DNA from: Bradyrhizobium algeriense
GTDB lineage: Bacteria > Pseudomonadota > Alphaproteobacteria > Rhizobiales > Xanthobacteraceae
Assembly (NCBI RefSeq): GCF_003062295.1
Contig: NZ_PYCN01000004.1
Location: forward strand, 62,001-126,000
Length of the DNA stretch: 64,000 nt
Direction of reading: 5' to 3'
The position numbers were made by a program, and so were the translations under genes. Shown one piece after another: positions 39,462 to 49,224 of this stretch (position 1 is its first letter; each line of letters begins with the position of its first letter). Below the pieces are notes generated by a model. It did no database searches. It was given only the letters and a program-made list of their open reading frames with translations, and was not told the origin of the DNA.

Positions 39462-41231
39462 ATGGCGTTCGGTTTGTTCAAAAAGCGGGTGCCGGAACCG
39501 GCTGCGCCTGCCGCTGAAGCCAAGGTTCCACAGGCCATGGCCGGGACTGAGGCCGTCATTGCCGATGGCGATTCGGCCAAGGCAATCCTTGAACTGCTGG
39601 AGCTCGAACTTGGCGCGATGATCCGCCAGCTCGAACGCGCGGCCAACTCGGTCGCCGGGGGCGCCGAGGCGACGGCTGCGACGCTGTCGACCATCCGCCG
39701 GCGCACCGATGCCCTGACGAACCGGACCAACGCCGCCCAGGGCACCGCGACCACCTTTTCGCACGCCGCCGACAAGTTCACCCAATCGGCGCAGGGCATC
39801 GGTTCCCAGGTGCGCGACGCCAGCAAGCTTGCCGACCAGGCCAGCGAGGCCGCCCGCGAAGCCAGCGCCAATGTCGACCGCTTGCGGGAATCCTCGGCGG
39901 CGATCGGCAATGTCGTCAATTTGATCGCGCAGATCGCGCGGCAGACCACGCTCCTGGCGCTCAATTCAACGATCGAGGCCGCACGCGCCGGCGAGGCCGG
40001 GCGCGGCTTCGCGGTGGTCGCGACCGAGGTGAAGGCGCTCGCGGTGCAGACCCAGAACGCGACTGAAGAGATCACCAAGAAGATCGAGGCGCTGCAGCGC
40101 GACGCCGCGGGCTCGGTCGACGCCGTCCATCGCATCTCGCAGGCAATCGAGGCGATCCGCCCGGTATTCGAGAACGTCAATGGCGCGGTTGCCGAGCAGA
40201 ACGCGACAACAGGCGAAATGGCTGACAATGCGGCTTCCGCGTCCAGTTTCATCGGCTCGGTCGGCGACAGCGCCACCGAGATCGATCACGCGACCAAGGA
40301 AGCCGAAGTGCATGGCGAAAGCGTCGCCCAAGCGGGACGGGCCGTCACCACATTCGCGCAGAAGCTCAAGTCGCGGTGCGCCGTGCTGCTGCGCCAGGGA
40401 GAGAAAGAAGGCGACCGCCAAGACCGCCGCAAGGACCAAAGGCTGCCCTGCAGCCTCAAGATCGAAATTGCCGCCCCGCGCGGGACGATATCAGCACCGG
40501 TCTACGAAATTTCCATGGGTGGCCTTCTGGTCAGCGGGGCAGACGCGGAAACGCTGGCGCAGGGCCAGAGCTTCAACGCGACGCTGCAGGATATCGGCGC
40601 CTGCCGGATTCGCATCGTCCAGCGGTCGAAGGCCGGCACACACGCGCAGTTCGAAAGGCCGGATGCGGCGCTGACCGAGAAGATCGAAGACAAATTATGG
40701 TCGATCCAGGACGACAATACCGAAGCCGTCACCCGCGCGATGGAAGCCGGCGCGGCGCTGAAGAAGATTTTCGAGAATGGCGTCGATAGCGGCGCTATCT
40801 CGATCGAGGACATGTTCGACACCAACTATGTCGAGATCGCAGGCAGTAACCCGGTGCAGTACCGCACCAAAATCCTGGACTGGGCCGACCGCACGCTGCC
40901 GCCGTTTCAGGAGGCGTTCCTCGCCAGGGACAAGCGGATGGCGTTCTGCGCCATGATCGACACCAACGGCTATTTGCCTGTTCACAACAAGATCTATTCG
41001 CATCCGCAGCGGCCGGGCGATGTCACCTGGAACACCGCCAACAGCCGCAACCGCCGCATCTTCAACGATCCGGCAGGCCTTGCCGCCGGGCGCAACCAGC
41101 GCGCCTATCTGATCCAAAGCTACGCGCGCGACATGGGCAACGGTAACACGGTGATGATGCGCGAGATCGACGTGCCGATCCGCGTCAAAGGGCGCCACTG
41201 GGGCGGGTTCCGCACGGCCTATCGCCTCTAG
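39462..41231 (+). CDS. Soluble chemoreceptor with central PilZ domain and C-terminal sensor module
   Basis: 589 residues from the ATG at 39462. Layout: methyl-accepting domain ~45-300 (tip [20 protein letters not shown]), PilZ ~321-410 (RRKDQR and EISMGG; the usual Asp/Asn of the second c-di-GMP motif is Glu), and a C-terminal module ~420-589 with [21 protein letters not shown] and [15 protein letters not shown]. The module recurs in the next gene. No membrane helix, so cytosolic. The order signalling-PilZ-sensor is unusual because the sensor is downstream. c-di-GMP control is plausible but not shown. Confidence 0.9.
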   Translation: MAFGLFKKRVPEPAAPAAEAKVPQAMAGTEAVIADGDSAKAILELLELELGAMIRQLERAANSVAGGAEATAATLSTIRRRTDALTNRTNAAQGTATTFSHAADKFTQSAQGIGSQVRDASKLADQASEAAREASANVDRLRESSAAIGNVVNLIAQIARQTTLLALNSTIEAARAGEAGRGFAVVATEVKALAVQTQNATEEITKKIEALQRDAAGSVDAVHRISQAIEAIRPVFENVNGAVAEQNATTGEMADNAASASSFIGSVGDSATEIDHATKEAEVHGESVAQAGRAVTTFAQKLKSRCAVLLRQGEKEGDRQDRRKDQRLPCSLKIEIAAPRGTISAPVYEISMGGLLVSGADAETLAQGQSFNATLQDIGACRIRIVQRSKAGTHAQFERPDAALTEKIEDKLWSIQDDNTEAVTRAMEAGAALKKIFENGVDSGAISIEDMFDTNYVEIAGSNPVQYRTKILDWADRTLPPFQEAFLARDKRMAFCAMIDTNGYLPVHNKIYSHPQRPGDVTWNTANSRNRRIFNDPAGLAAGRNQRAYLIQSYARDMGNGNTVMMREIDVPIRVKGRHWGGFRTAYRL

Positions 41232-41339
41232 TGCGCTCTCAGGCAAGACGCCAAGGCGCGAATCACTCTCTAAACTTGGAATTGGAATGCGATCGCCGCG
41301 GCGTGCCGATCGTCGGCTCTGACTGGAGAAAGCTCGAAC

Positions 41340-42764
41340 ATGTCCGTTGTGCAGCGTGCAGTGCTGGACACTCATTCCAACCAGACACTGGCCGAACGAC
41401 TCATTGACCAGCTTGCCGACCGCATCGGCGGGCTCGGCGTGGAGCTTGCCGATATCGCCGGCAACGTCCAGGAGGTCGCAAGCCGCGTCGCGAACCAGTC
41501 GGAGCGGTTCCATCACTTACAGAAGACGGCCGAGACGATGGTCTCGGCCAACCGCGACATCGCTAACGCATCGCAAGCGGTGCAATCGACCACGTCCGCA
41601 GCCGTCGAAGAAATCGTTCAGTCGCACAGCGCGGTGAATACGGCTGTCAGGCACATCGCCGAACTCGTCGAAGCGGTCGGCCGCATCGAGGCCCGGCTCA
41701 GCGCCGTCGGCTCGGCCCTGTCGCAGGTCGCAAAAGTTTCCGGCTCGATCGAGGCGATTGCGAAGCAGACTAACCTGCTGGCGCTCAATGCCACGATCGA
41801 GGCGGCGCGCGCCGGAACCGCCGGCCGCGGCTTTGCCGTGGTCGCGAGCGAAGTGAAGAGCCTGGCGGAGGGGACTCGCCAGGCCACGCAGCAGATTTCC
41901 GATACCATGCGCGATCTCGACGGCCAGATCGGCAGCCTGATCAGTGAGAGCAGCGACGCCTCACTCCGCGCCAAGAGCGCCGGTGAAGGCGCACAGCAGA
42001 TCAGCGGCATCATCGCGCGCGTGCACCAGGGCGTCGCGTCCGTAGGCCAGGAGATTGACGGCGTCGCCAGGGCTGCGACCTCCAATCTCGGCCATTGCGA
42101 CACCGTTATCACCGAGCTCAGCGAGCTCGCCAAGGGCGTCGACCTTTCCTCGCGCGACCTCAAGCACGCGGACGACCAGGTGGCAAAGTTGCTCGAGACC
42201 TCCGAAGGCCTGATCGCGCTGATCGCCGACAGCGGCGTCGAGACCTCGGATGCACCGCTGATCCGCGTCGTCGTCGACACCGCGAAGCGCATCGCGGCCG
42301 AGTTCGAGGCCGCGATCGACCGCGGCGAGATCACGGCCGACCAGTTGATGGACGAAAAGTATCGCGAAATCGCCAGCACCGATCCGAAGCAATATCTGAC
42401 CGACTATGTCGCCTTCACCGACCGCGTGCTGCCTTCCATCCAGGACCCGATCCAGAAGAGCGATCCGCGCATCGTGTTTTGCGTCGCCTGGGCCAAAGGC
42501 GGTTATCTGCCGACCCACAATCCGAACTACCGCCTGCCGCAGGGCAAGGACCCGGTCTGGAACAATGCCAATTGCCGTAACCGCCGCCTGTTCAACGACC
42601 GCGCGGTGAAGAAGGTGGCGGCGAACACAAAACCGTTTCTGCTGCAGACCTACCGGCGCGACATGGGCGGCGGCAATTTCGTGCTGATGAAGGACCTGTC
42701 GTCACCGATCTTCATCCGCGGCCGCCACTGGGGCGCATTCCGGATGGGCTTTCGGCAGAGCTAA
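41340..42764 (+). CDS. Soluble chemoreceptor with C-terminal sensor module
   Basis: 474 residues, RBS GGAGAAAG. Methyl-accepting domain ~1-300 (tip [20 protein letters not shown]), then a C-terminal module ~310-474 ([82 protein letters not shown]) homologous to that of the preceding gene. No PilZ and no membrane segment. The two genes look like a tandem duplication in which one copy gained or lost PilZ. Confidence 0.92.
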   Translation: MSVVQRAVLDTHSNQTLAERLIDQLADRIGGLGVELADIAGNVQEVASRVANQSERFHHLQKTAETMVSANRDIANASQAVQSTTSAAVEEIVQSHSAVNTAVRHIAELVEAVGRIEARLSAVGSALSQVAKVSGSIEAIAKQTNLLALNATIEAARAGTAGRGFAVVASEVKSLAEGTRQATQQISDTMRDLDGQIGSLISESSDASLRAKSAGEGAQQISGIIARVHQGVASVGQEIDGVARAATSNLGHCDTVITELSELAKGVDLSSRDLKHADDQVAKLLETSEGLIALIADSGVETSDAPLIRVVVDTAKRIAAEFEAAIDRGEITADQLMDEKYREIASTDPKQYLTDYVAFTDRVLPSIQDPIQKSDPRIVFCVAWAKGGYLPTHNPNYRLPQGKDPVWNNANCRNRRLFNDRAVKKVAANTKPFLLQTYRRDMGGGNFVLMKDLSSPIFIRGRHWGAFRMGFRQS

Positions 42765-42796
42765 CCCGTAATCGGTTGTCGAGACTTGGCCTCGGC

Positions 42797-42856
42797 GTGC
42801 CTGCCAGCGTCAAGGGCCGCAACTGGGGCGGCCTCCGCACGGCCTCCGAGCCGTAG
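42797..42856 (+). pseudogene. 20-codon relic of a third chemoreceptor C-terminus
   Basis: Reads VPASVKGRNWGGLRTASEP-stop, aligning codon for codon, stop included, with the last 20 codons of the 39462-41231 gene ([23 protein letters not shown]). Nothing upstream continues the gene. It suggests a third tandem copy lost by deletion. The rest of 42857-43193 has no recognised feature; the promoter of the molybdenum hydroxylase operon probably lies there. Confidence 0.8.
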
Positions 42857-43193
42857 CCACGCGCCTGACCTGCGCAGATTTCATCTAAGTCGCGCATCGC
42901 TTCGCGCGATTCGTCGCAGGCTGCCTGGAAAATGCGCAGCACAACGGCCCTTTGTGTAAGAGCCGTCCGATTTTTTCGTAATGGCACGATTATCAGGGAT
43001 GCAGCCAGACTCCGGGATTGGCATATCGCTCCCTCTCCTTGAACCTTCGTCGCCTGAGCTGGTTGTAGACAAGCTCAGAATCCAGGCTTGAGAAATCCGG
43101 CCTCTTCTTGCGCACGACAGCGGGCCGGTGAGGGTCATCGTACTGACGCGTGGATATGACATCCACAGGCGGTAAAGCAGGCGGAGAAGAAGA

Positions 43194-43709
43194 ATGACGC
43201 ATTCTGGGACAGCAGCGCCCGCAAGGCGCATCACCGCAGTGCCCGAGAAAATTCCGGTAACGCTGAGTGTCAACGGCAAGTCGGTCAAACTTCTGGTCGC
43301 ACCATGGACAACGCTCCTGGATGCTCTACGCGACCATCTCAATCTGACAGGCACCAAGAAAGGCTGTGACCACGGCCAATGCGGTGCATGCACCGTTCTC
43401 GTCGGGGGACGGCGGATCAATTCCTGCCTGACGCTCGCCGTGATGCAGGAAGACAGCGAAATCACCACCGTCGAGGGCCTCGCGCGCGACGGCGAGCTAC
43501 ATCCGCTGCAGCAGGCCTTCATCGATCACGACGCGTTTCAGTGCGGCTATTGCACGTCGGGACAGATCTGCTCGGCGGCCGGGCTGATCGCGGAGGGCAA
43601 GGCAAGAACGGCCGACGAGATTCGCGAACTCATGAGCGGCAACATCTGCCGCTGCGGCGCCTATCCGAACATCGTGGCAGCGATTCAGCAGGCGATGGAG
43701 CGATCATGA
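43194..43709 (+). CDS. Molybdenum hydroxylase, 2Fe-2S subunit (PaoA/YagT-like)
   Basis: 171 residues. Plant-type ferredoxin cluster KKGCDHGQCGACTVLVGGRR (~61-80) plus Cys in INSCL, then the helical 2Fe-2S domain with QCGYCTSGQICSAAGL and SGNICRCGAYPNI. Transfers electrons between the molybdenum and FAD subunits. The E. coli homologue carries a Tat signal; here the N-terminus (THSGTAAPARRITAVPEKIP) has none, so the complex is probably cytosolic. ATGA overlap with the FAD subunit. Confidence 0.93.
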   Translation: MTHSGTAAPARRITAVPEKIPVTLSVNGKSVKLLVAPWTTLLDALRDHLNLTGTKKGCDHGQCGACTVLVGGRRINSCLTLAVMQEDSEITTVEGLARDGELHPLQQAFIDHDAFQCGYCTSGQICSAAGLIAEGKARTADEIRELMSGNICRCGAYPNIVAAIQQAMERS

Positions 43710-44722
43710 CCCCGTTTCAGTACACGCGCGCAACCGACGTCGCCGACGCCATCAAGCAGATCGCGACAGATCCTTCCGCAAAATTCATTGCGGGCGGCAC
43801 CAATCTGATCGATCTGATCAAATATGATATCGCGACGCCCACACGGCTGATCGACATCTCGCGTCTGCCGCTCAGGAATGTCGAGGAGACCGCCACCGGC
43901 GGCGTTCTGATCGGGGCGATGGTGCCGAATACCGACCTCGCCTATCATCCCCTGATCGAACAGCGCTATCCGCTACTGTCACGGTCGATCCTGGCTGGCG
44001 CGTCGCAGCAGCTGCGCAACATGGCCTCGACCGGTGGCAACCTCGTGCAGCGCACGCGCTGCTTCTATTTCTACGACGCCACAACGCCCTGCAACAAACG
44101 CGAACCGGGCAGCGGCTGCTCAGCGATCGACGGCGTCAACCGTATCAATGCAATCCTTGGAACAAGCGGCTCCTGCATCGCGACGCATCCGTCGGACATG
44201 TGCGTGGCGCTCGCAGCGCTCGAAGCGACCGTGCATGTCACAGGCCCGGCCGGGACGCGCACCATTGCGTTTGCGGATTTTCACCGGCTGCCCGATAACA
44301 CGCCGCAGAGCGACACCAATCTAGAGCCCGATGAGATCATCACGGCGATCGAGCTTCCGGCAAAAGGTTTCAGCACGAACTACTCCTACCTGAAGATCCG
44401 CGATCGCCTGTCCTACGCGTTCGCACTCGTATCGGTGGCCGCAGCGCTCGAACTTGACGGCGACACGATCAAGGAGGCACGCTTGGCGCTCGGGGGCGTT
44501 GCGCACAAACCATGGCGCAGTTCGGCGGCCGAAGCGGCCCTGCTCGGACAACGCGCCGACGCGGCTGCATTTGCGCGAGCCGCCGATTGGCTGCTGCACG
44601 GCGCCAGAGGCTACGGACACAACGACTTCAAGATCGGCCTGGCGCGGCGCGCCATCGTGCGAACGCTTGGTCAGGCTGCGCGGGGAACGCCGCAGTCGAT
44701 CTCCGACAAGAAAATACGGTGA
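43706..44722 (+). CDS. Molybdenum hydroxylase, FAD-binding subunit with extra Fe-S cysteines (PaoB/YagS-like)
   Basis: 338 residues. FAD-binding motifs KFIAGGTNLIDLIKYDIATP (~26-45) and NMASTGGNLVQRTRC. Four cysteines in TRCFYFYDATTPCNKREPGS, SGCSAIDG and GSCIATHPSDM sit in the insert that binds a [4Fe-4S] cluster in PaoB-type subunits. CO-dehydrogenase FAD C-domain at the end (LALGGVAHKPWRS). Start overlaps the 2Fe-2S stop; stop overlaps a GTG of the large subunit. Confidence 0.92.
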   Translation: MTPFQYTRATDVADAIKQIATDPSAKFIAGGTNLIDLIKYDIATPTRLIDISRLPLRNVEETATGGVLIGAMVPNTDLAYHPLIEQRYPLLSRSILAGASQQLRNMASTGGNLVQRTRCFYFYDATTPCNKREPGSGCSAIDGVNRINAILGTSGSCIATHPSDMCVALAALEATVHVTGPAGTRTIAFADFHRLPDNTPQSDTNLEPDEIITAIELPAKGFSTNYSYLKIRDRLSYAFALVSVAAALELDGDTIKEARLALGGVAHKPWRSSAAEAALLGQRADAAAFARAADWLLHGARGYGHNDFKIGLARRAIVRTLGQAARGTPQSISDKKIR

Positions 44723-44727
44723 GCGCC

Positions 44728-46935
44728 ATGGCAAGCTATATCGGAACAGCGACCTCCCGCGTCGACGGCCGGGCCAAGGTCACCGGCGAAGCCAAATACG
44801 CCGGCGAGTTCAGCGTTCCCGGTCTCGTCCACGGCTACGTCGTCGATTCGACCATCCCGAAGGGGCGGATCGTGCGCATCGATACCAGCGGCGCGCTGGG
44901 CATTGCCGGTGTGATCGACGTGCTCACCCATCGCAATCGGCCGCCAATGGCTGACAAGGATGACGCCTACAAGGACGACGTCGCGCCCGAGAAGGGTTCG
45001 CCCTACCGCCCGCTCTACGACGACAGGATCCAGTTCACCGGGCAGCCGGTCGCGCTGGTGCTGGCGGAAGACTGGGAAACCGCGCGTGTCGCCGCCTCGC
45101 AGGTGAGGATCGAATACCAAAAGGAGCCACACGTCACCGACCTGCACGCAGAGCGCAGCAGGGCGTTCGCCATCGACGTGCCGGAGAAGCCGCGCGGCGA
45201 TGCCGAAAAGGCATTTGCGTCCGCCGCCGTGCGCCACGCGGCCGAATACTCCATTCCGACCGAGCACCACAATCCGATGGAATTGTTTGCCTCGACCGCG
45301 ATATGGGAAGCCGGCCAGCTCACCGTCTATGACAAGACGCAAGGCGTCCAGAACGTCCAGCAGTATCTTTGCAAGGTGTTCAAGCTGCAACCGGGTGCAG
45401 TTCGAGTCATGTCGCCCTATATGGGCGGCGGTTTCGGCGCGGGACTGCGTCCGCAATACCAGGTCGTGCTGGCGGTGCTGGGAGCGAACGCGCTCAAACG
45501 CCCGGTGCGCGTCATGCTGACGAGGGCGCAGATGTACGCGCTCGGCTACCGGCCGGCGAGCATCGAAAGGCTTGCGCTCGGCGCGAGCAGCAGCGGCACC
45601 CTCGATTCGATGCAGCATGAAGCCATCGCCGTGACGTCGCAGTTCGAGGAATTCGCGCGCAACGATACTGGCTGGGGCAACCTGCTTTACAGAAGTCCCA
45701 ACGCGAAATTCGAGCACAAGCTCGTCAAGCTCGATCTGCCGACGTCCTGCGACATGCGGGCGCCGGGCGCGGCGACCGGCGTCTACGCGCTTGAATGCGC
45801 GATGGACGAACTCGCCATCGCGCTGAAGACCGATCCGGTGCAACTGCGGCTGCAATGCTACTCTGACCGCCATCAGGGCGAGGACCTTCCCTACACCAGC
45901 AAGCAACTGCGCGAATGCTACCGGCAGGGAGCGGAGGCGTTTGGCTGGGACACGCGCAACGCGGAGCCACGCTCGATGCACGACGGCAGCGAGGTGGTCG
46001 GCTGGGGCATGGCATCGGGCGTATGGGAAGCGCTGCAGATGCCGGCCACGGTCCGCATCGTGCTGACGGCTAACGGTCACGCGGAAGTCGCGACCGCCGC
46101 CTCCGATATCGGCACGGGGACCTACACGATCATGGCGCAGGTGGCCGCCGACATGCTCGGCCTTCCCATCGACAATATCAGCGTCAAGCTCGGCGATTCG
46201 ACCCTGCCGCAATGTCCGGTGGAAGGCGGCTCGTGGATTGCGTCATCCGTGTGCAACGCCATCGCGAATACGGCCCGCGCGATTCGCGGCGACCTGCTGG
46301 AGCTTGCGAAGGCGACGAAGGATTCGCCGCTCTCCGGCGCCGGCGTAGACGACGTCGCGCTGGTGGATGGCAGGATTGCCAGCAAGCGCGATGCGAACCG
46401 TGCGGTCTCGATCGCGAGCGCGATGCAGTCGGGCAAGGCCGAGCGCATCACGCGCGAGGAAACCAACATGCCCGCCGAAGACAAGTCTCACGCACGCAAT
46501 GTCCACTCCGCGATCTTCGCGGAGGTCAAGGTGGACGAGGAACTCGGAGTGATCCGCGTGACGCGCGTGGTCAAAGCCGTCGCCGCGGGCCGCATCCTCA
46601 ACCCAAGGACGGCCCACAGCCAGATCATGGGCGGCGTGGTCTGGGGGATCGGCATGGCGCTGCACGAGGAAACGCTCTACGACCATCGCTTCGGGCGGGT
46701 GATGAACGCCAACATTGCCGAATACCATGTGCCCGTGAATGCCGACATCCATGACATCAAGGTCATCTTCGTCGACGAACCGGACGAGATGGTCAACCCG
46801 CTCGGCATCAAGGGCCTTGGCGAGATCGGCATCGTCGGCGTCGCGGCGGCGGTCGCCAACGCAGTCTATCATGCGACCGGAAAGCGCGTGCGCGACCTGC
46901 CGATTACGCTCGACAAGGTGGTTCAGTTCGATTGA
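44728..46935 (+). CDS. Molybdenum hydroxylase, large molybdopterin subunit (PaoC/YagR-like)
   Basis: 735 residues (ATG at 44728; a GTG three codons upstream is possible). MASYIGTATSRVDGRAKVTG is the family start. Further motifs: NPMELFASTAIW, YMGGGFGAGL, RAPGAATGVYALECAMDELA and the catalytic GLGEIGIVGVAAAVANAVYH with Glu near 710. Oxidises aldehydes or aromatic aldehydes with a molybdenum cytosine dinucleotide cofactor in homologues. No maturation gene (paoD/xdhC-like) follows, so the cofactor insertion chaperone must be elsewhere. Substrate unknown. Confidence 0.93.
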   Translation: MASYIGTATSRVDGRAKVTGEAKYAGEFSVPGLVHGYVVDSTIPKGRIVRIDTSGALGIAGVIDVLTHRNRPPMADKDDAYKDDVAPEKGSPYRPLYDDRIQFTGQPVALVLAEDWETARVAASQVRIEYQKEPHVTDLHAERSRAFAIDVPEKPRGDAEKAFASAAVRHAAEYSIPTEHHNPMELFASTAIWEAGQLTVYDKTQGVQNVQQYLCKVFKLQPGAVRVMSPYMGGGFGAGLRPQYQVVLAVLGANALKRPVRVMLTRAQMYALGYRPASIERLALGASSSGTLDSMQHEAIAVTSQFEEFARNDTGWGNLLYRSPNAKFEHKLVKLDLPTSCDMRAPGAATGVYALECAMDELAIALKTDPVQLRLQCYSDRHQGEDLPYTSKQLRECYRQGAEAFGWDTRNAEPRSMHDGSEVVGWGMASGVWEALQMPATVRIVLTANGHAEVATAASDIGTGTYTIMAQVAADMLGLPIDNISVKLGDSTLPQCPVEGGSWIASSVCNAIANTARAIRGDLLELAKATKDSPLSGAGVDDVALVDGRIASKRDANRAVSIASAMQSGKAERITREETNMPAEDKSHARNVHSAIFAEVKVDEELGVIRVTRVVKAVAAGRILNPRTAHSQIMGGVVWGIGMALHEETLYDHRFGRVMNANIAEYHVPVNADIHDIKVIFVDEPDEMVNPLGIKGLGEIGIVGVAAAVANAVYHATGKRVRDLPITLDKVVQFD

Positions 46936-47022
46936 AGCGGTCGCGGCTGGTGGTGGAAATGTAAAGAGCCGGCGCAACAATCACCAGCCTGCGCATCGAC
47001 GTTCTCTCCGTGTCCGTATTCG

Positions 47023-47844
47023 TCAGACCCAGAATCCCGGCACTGCCGGCTCGAGCCTGCCGCCGATCCGCACCGGCGCGACGCGCAGCGCGAGGCCGGT
47101 GGCATCATCGGTCTCGACCGCAACGCCTGAGAGTGTCGCAACGCCGGCCGCCGGTTCGAAGCGGCCTGAGGGAATGCCGGTCGTGAAGCGCCGCAGCGGC
47201 TCTTCCTTCTGCATGCCGATGATGGAATCATAATCGCCGGTCATGCCGGCATCGGTCATGTAGGCGGTGCCACCGGAAAGGATCTGATGATCGGCGGTTG
47301 GCACATGGGTGTGGGTGCCGACGACGAGGCTGGCGCGGCCGTCGCAGAAAAAGCCGATGCCTTGCTTCTCGCTCGACGCCTCGCCGTGGAAGTCGACCAC
47401 GATCGCGTCCGCCGCCTCGCGCAGCGGACAGGCCTCGAGTTCACGGTTGAGCACCGCGAAGGGATCGTCGAACGGCGTCATGAAGACGCGGCCGATGGCG
47501 TTGATAACAAGCGCGCGCTTGCCGTTCTTGGTATCGACCAGCGCCGCGCCGCGGCCCGGCGTGCCCGTTGGGTAGTTCGCGGGGCGGATCAGCTTCGGCG
47601 CGCGCTCGATGAACACCAGCGCCTCGCGCTGATCCCAGGCGTGATTGCCAAGCGTGATGGCATCAGCGCCGGCGTCGAGGAATTCCTGATAGATCGCCTC
47701 GGTGATGCCGAAACCGCCGGCGGAATTCTCGCCGTTGACGACGACGAGGTCGAGGGCCCAGTCACGGACCATGCCAGGCAGATATTCCGCGATCGCGGCG
47801 CGGCCTGCCCGGCCGACCACGTCGCCAACGAAGAGAATACGCAA
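47023..47844 (-). CDS. TIGR00282-family metallophosphoesterase (YmdB-like)
   Basis: 273 residues. Motifs FVGDVVGRAGR (~5-15), VVNGENSAGGFG, LGNHAWDQ, VDFHGEASSEKQ, VGTHTHVPTADHQI and MTDAGMTGDYDSIIGM define the di-iron phosphodiesterase family, to which Bacillus YmdB (cyclic-nucleotide hydrolysis, RNA-linked control) belongs. Cytosolic. Follows the 5-FCL gene by 3 nt, so cotranscribed. Confidence 0.94.
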   Translation of the reverse strand: MRILFVGDVVGRAGRAAIAEYLPGMVRDWALDLVVVNGENSAGGFGITEAIYQEFLDAGADAITLGNHAWDQREALVFIERAPKLIRPANYPTGTPGRGAALVDTKNGKRALVINAIGRVFMTPFDDPFAVLNRELEACPLREAADAIVVDFHGEASSEKQGIGFFCDGRASLVVGTHTHVPTADHQILSGGTAYMTDAGMTGDYDSIIGMQKEEPLRRFTTGIPSGRFEPAAGVATLSGVAVETDDATGLALRVAPVRIGGRLEPAVPGFWV

Positions 47845-47847
47845 AGT

Positions 47848-48423
47848 TCAGCTCCGGAAATCGAACACTTTCTTTTCCGTTAGCACATAATCCAGCGCCA
47901 CGTCGTGCGGCAGCGCGGGAACGCCTTTTATTTCCTGCAACGAGAAGGCGGTGCCGACAGCCGTGATGGCCTTCACTTTACGCAAATGGGCGAGCGTGAA
48001 GTCATAATGGCCTGCGCCATAGCCGATGCGGTGGCCCTCGCGGTCGAACGCCGCCAGCGGCACCAGCATGATATCGGGAATGAGTTCGGCGGCGGCCGGC
48101 GACGGCTCGAGGATGCCGAGCGGCCCCATCATCAGCCGGTCGTCGGGCGACCATGCGCGAAACGCCAGCGATTTTCCGCGCGCCATCACCGCCGGCAGCG
48201 CCAGCTTCGCGCCTTGTTCGGCGAGCTTGCGCATCAAGGGTGTGGGATCGATCTCGCTGCGGATCGGCGAATAGCCTGACACGACCATGCCGGGCAGAAT
48301 CGTAAACGGCACGCCGTGCTTTGCCATGGCCTGCGCCGCAGCGGCGCGCTGCTCGTCGCTCAACGCATCGCGTTTCGCCAGCGCGGCGGTGCGGAGGTCG
48401 GCTTTGGACAGGGGTGCCGTCAT
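47848..48423 (-). CDS. ygfA: 5-formyltetrahydrofolate cyclo-ligase
   Basis: 191 residues from the ATG at 48423 (MTAPLSKADLRTAALAKRDA). ATP-dependent conversion of 5-formyl-THF to 5,10-methenyl-THF. Signature: DIMLVPLAAFDREGHRIGYG followed by AGHYDFTLAHLRK, with the ATP-binding glycines. In many proteobacteria this gene follows zapA and the 6S RNA gene, as here. Confidence 0.94.
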   Translation of the reverse strand: MTAPLSKADLRTAALAKRDALSDEQRAAAAQAMAKHGVPFTILPGMVVSGYSPIRSEIDPTPLMRKLAEQGAKLALPAVMARGKSLAFRAWSPDDRLMMGPLGILEPSPAAAELIPDIMLVPLAAFDREGHRIGYGAGHYDFTLAHLRKVKAITAVGTAFSLQEIKGVPALPHDVALDYVLTEKKVFDFRS

Positions 48424-48472
48424 GCGGGGTCTTGTTCTGCCGTCATCAGCAAGCACAGGATTTCGACGCAAT

Positions 48473-48561
48473 CGTAGCCCGGATGGAGCGCAGCGAAATC
48501 CGGGGCCTTGCCGCAATCGAACAGCCTGTCCCGGACTGCGCTTCGCTCCATCCGGGCTACG
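48473..48561. repeat. CGTAGCCCGGATGGAGCG palindrome
   Basis: Arms CGTAGCCCGGATGGAGCGCA and TGCGCTTCGCTCCATCCGGG-CTACG. Same family as 31927-32016. Lies between the 6S RNA and the 5-FCL gene. Confidence 0.85.
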
Positions 48562-48629
48562 CTGGGCACGCCGCAGCAACGGCAATGCACCGAAGAACTT
48601 TGGAAACAAACCTACCAACAAACAAAAGT

Positions 48630-48789
48630 GCGAAGCCGCGAACGCCGTTGAAGCACTCGATCCCGGAGTTCCCTACGAAAGTAGGTGGGCACCATATGCC
48701 CGGATCCACGGACCCGGCCAGGGACAGTTCCCTAAAGGATCGATAAGGCCCCGGGGATATATGGCTCCTGACGCACGACGCAGCTTCGC
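48630..48789 (-). ncRNA. ssrS: 6S RNA
   Basis: About 160 nt between zapA and the 5-FCL gene, the conserved position of 6S RNA. Read on the minus strand the ends pair (GCGAAGCTGCG / CGCGGCTTCGC), enclosing the conserved-looking blocks GGGGCCTTATCGATCC, GGGAACTGTCCCTGGCCGG and GGTGCCCACCTACTTTCGTA, which form a long rod with a central bubble. 6S RNA binds and sequesters sigma70 RNA polymerase in stationary phase. Strand inferred from the zapA-ssrS-ygfA order. Exact ends are not determined. Confidence 0.83.
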
Positions 48790-48840
48790 GGAACCAATGT
48801 AGGGGTTACGGACCGAATCCGCCAGCGCTAACCCAGCCCT

Positions 48841-49224
48841 TCACCCGATCGCGACGCCGCTGCCGATGGTGCGGTTGAGCATCTGCGTGGTTTTTTCGAT
48901 GCGGTCGGCGGCGGCGTTGAGCGCGTTGGCGACCGCGACCTGGGTGGCCTTGGCGCGGTCAGAGGCGGCGACACGAACGTTGCGCAGGGTTTCGAGTTCG
49001 CCCTCCAGCGCGCGGATGCGCGCGTTGGCATCGAGCAGTTCGTCGCACACGGTGAGCGCGGCCATCACCGTGAGGCGCGCATCGCCGATCTCGCCGAACT
49101 TGCCGCGCAACTCGCCGACCCGCGTTTCCAGGCTCTCGGCGAGCTTTAAGAGCCGCACTTCCTGCCCTTCCTCGCAGGCCATGCGGTACTGCCGGCCGTT
49201 GATGGTGACGTTGATGTGGCTCAT
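48841..49224 (-). CDS. zapA: Cell division protein ZapA
   Basis: 127 residues. N-terminal domain MSHINVTINGRQYRMACEEG (~1-20) with LAESLETRVGELRG, then a coiled coil (ALEGELETLRNVRVAAS...). ZapA bundles FtsZ filaments at the division ring. Start overlaps the DUF4164 stop as ATGA. Followed by 6S RNA and ygfA. Confidence 0.93.
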   Translation of the reverse strand: MSHINVTINGRQYRMACEEGQEVRLLKLAESLETRVGELRGKFGEIGDARLTVMAALTVCDELLDANARIRALEGELETLRNVRVAASDRAKATQVAVANALNAAADRIEKTTQMLNRTIGSGVAIG

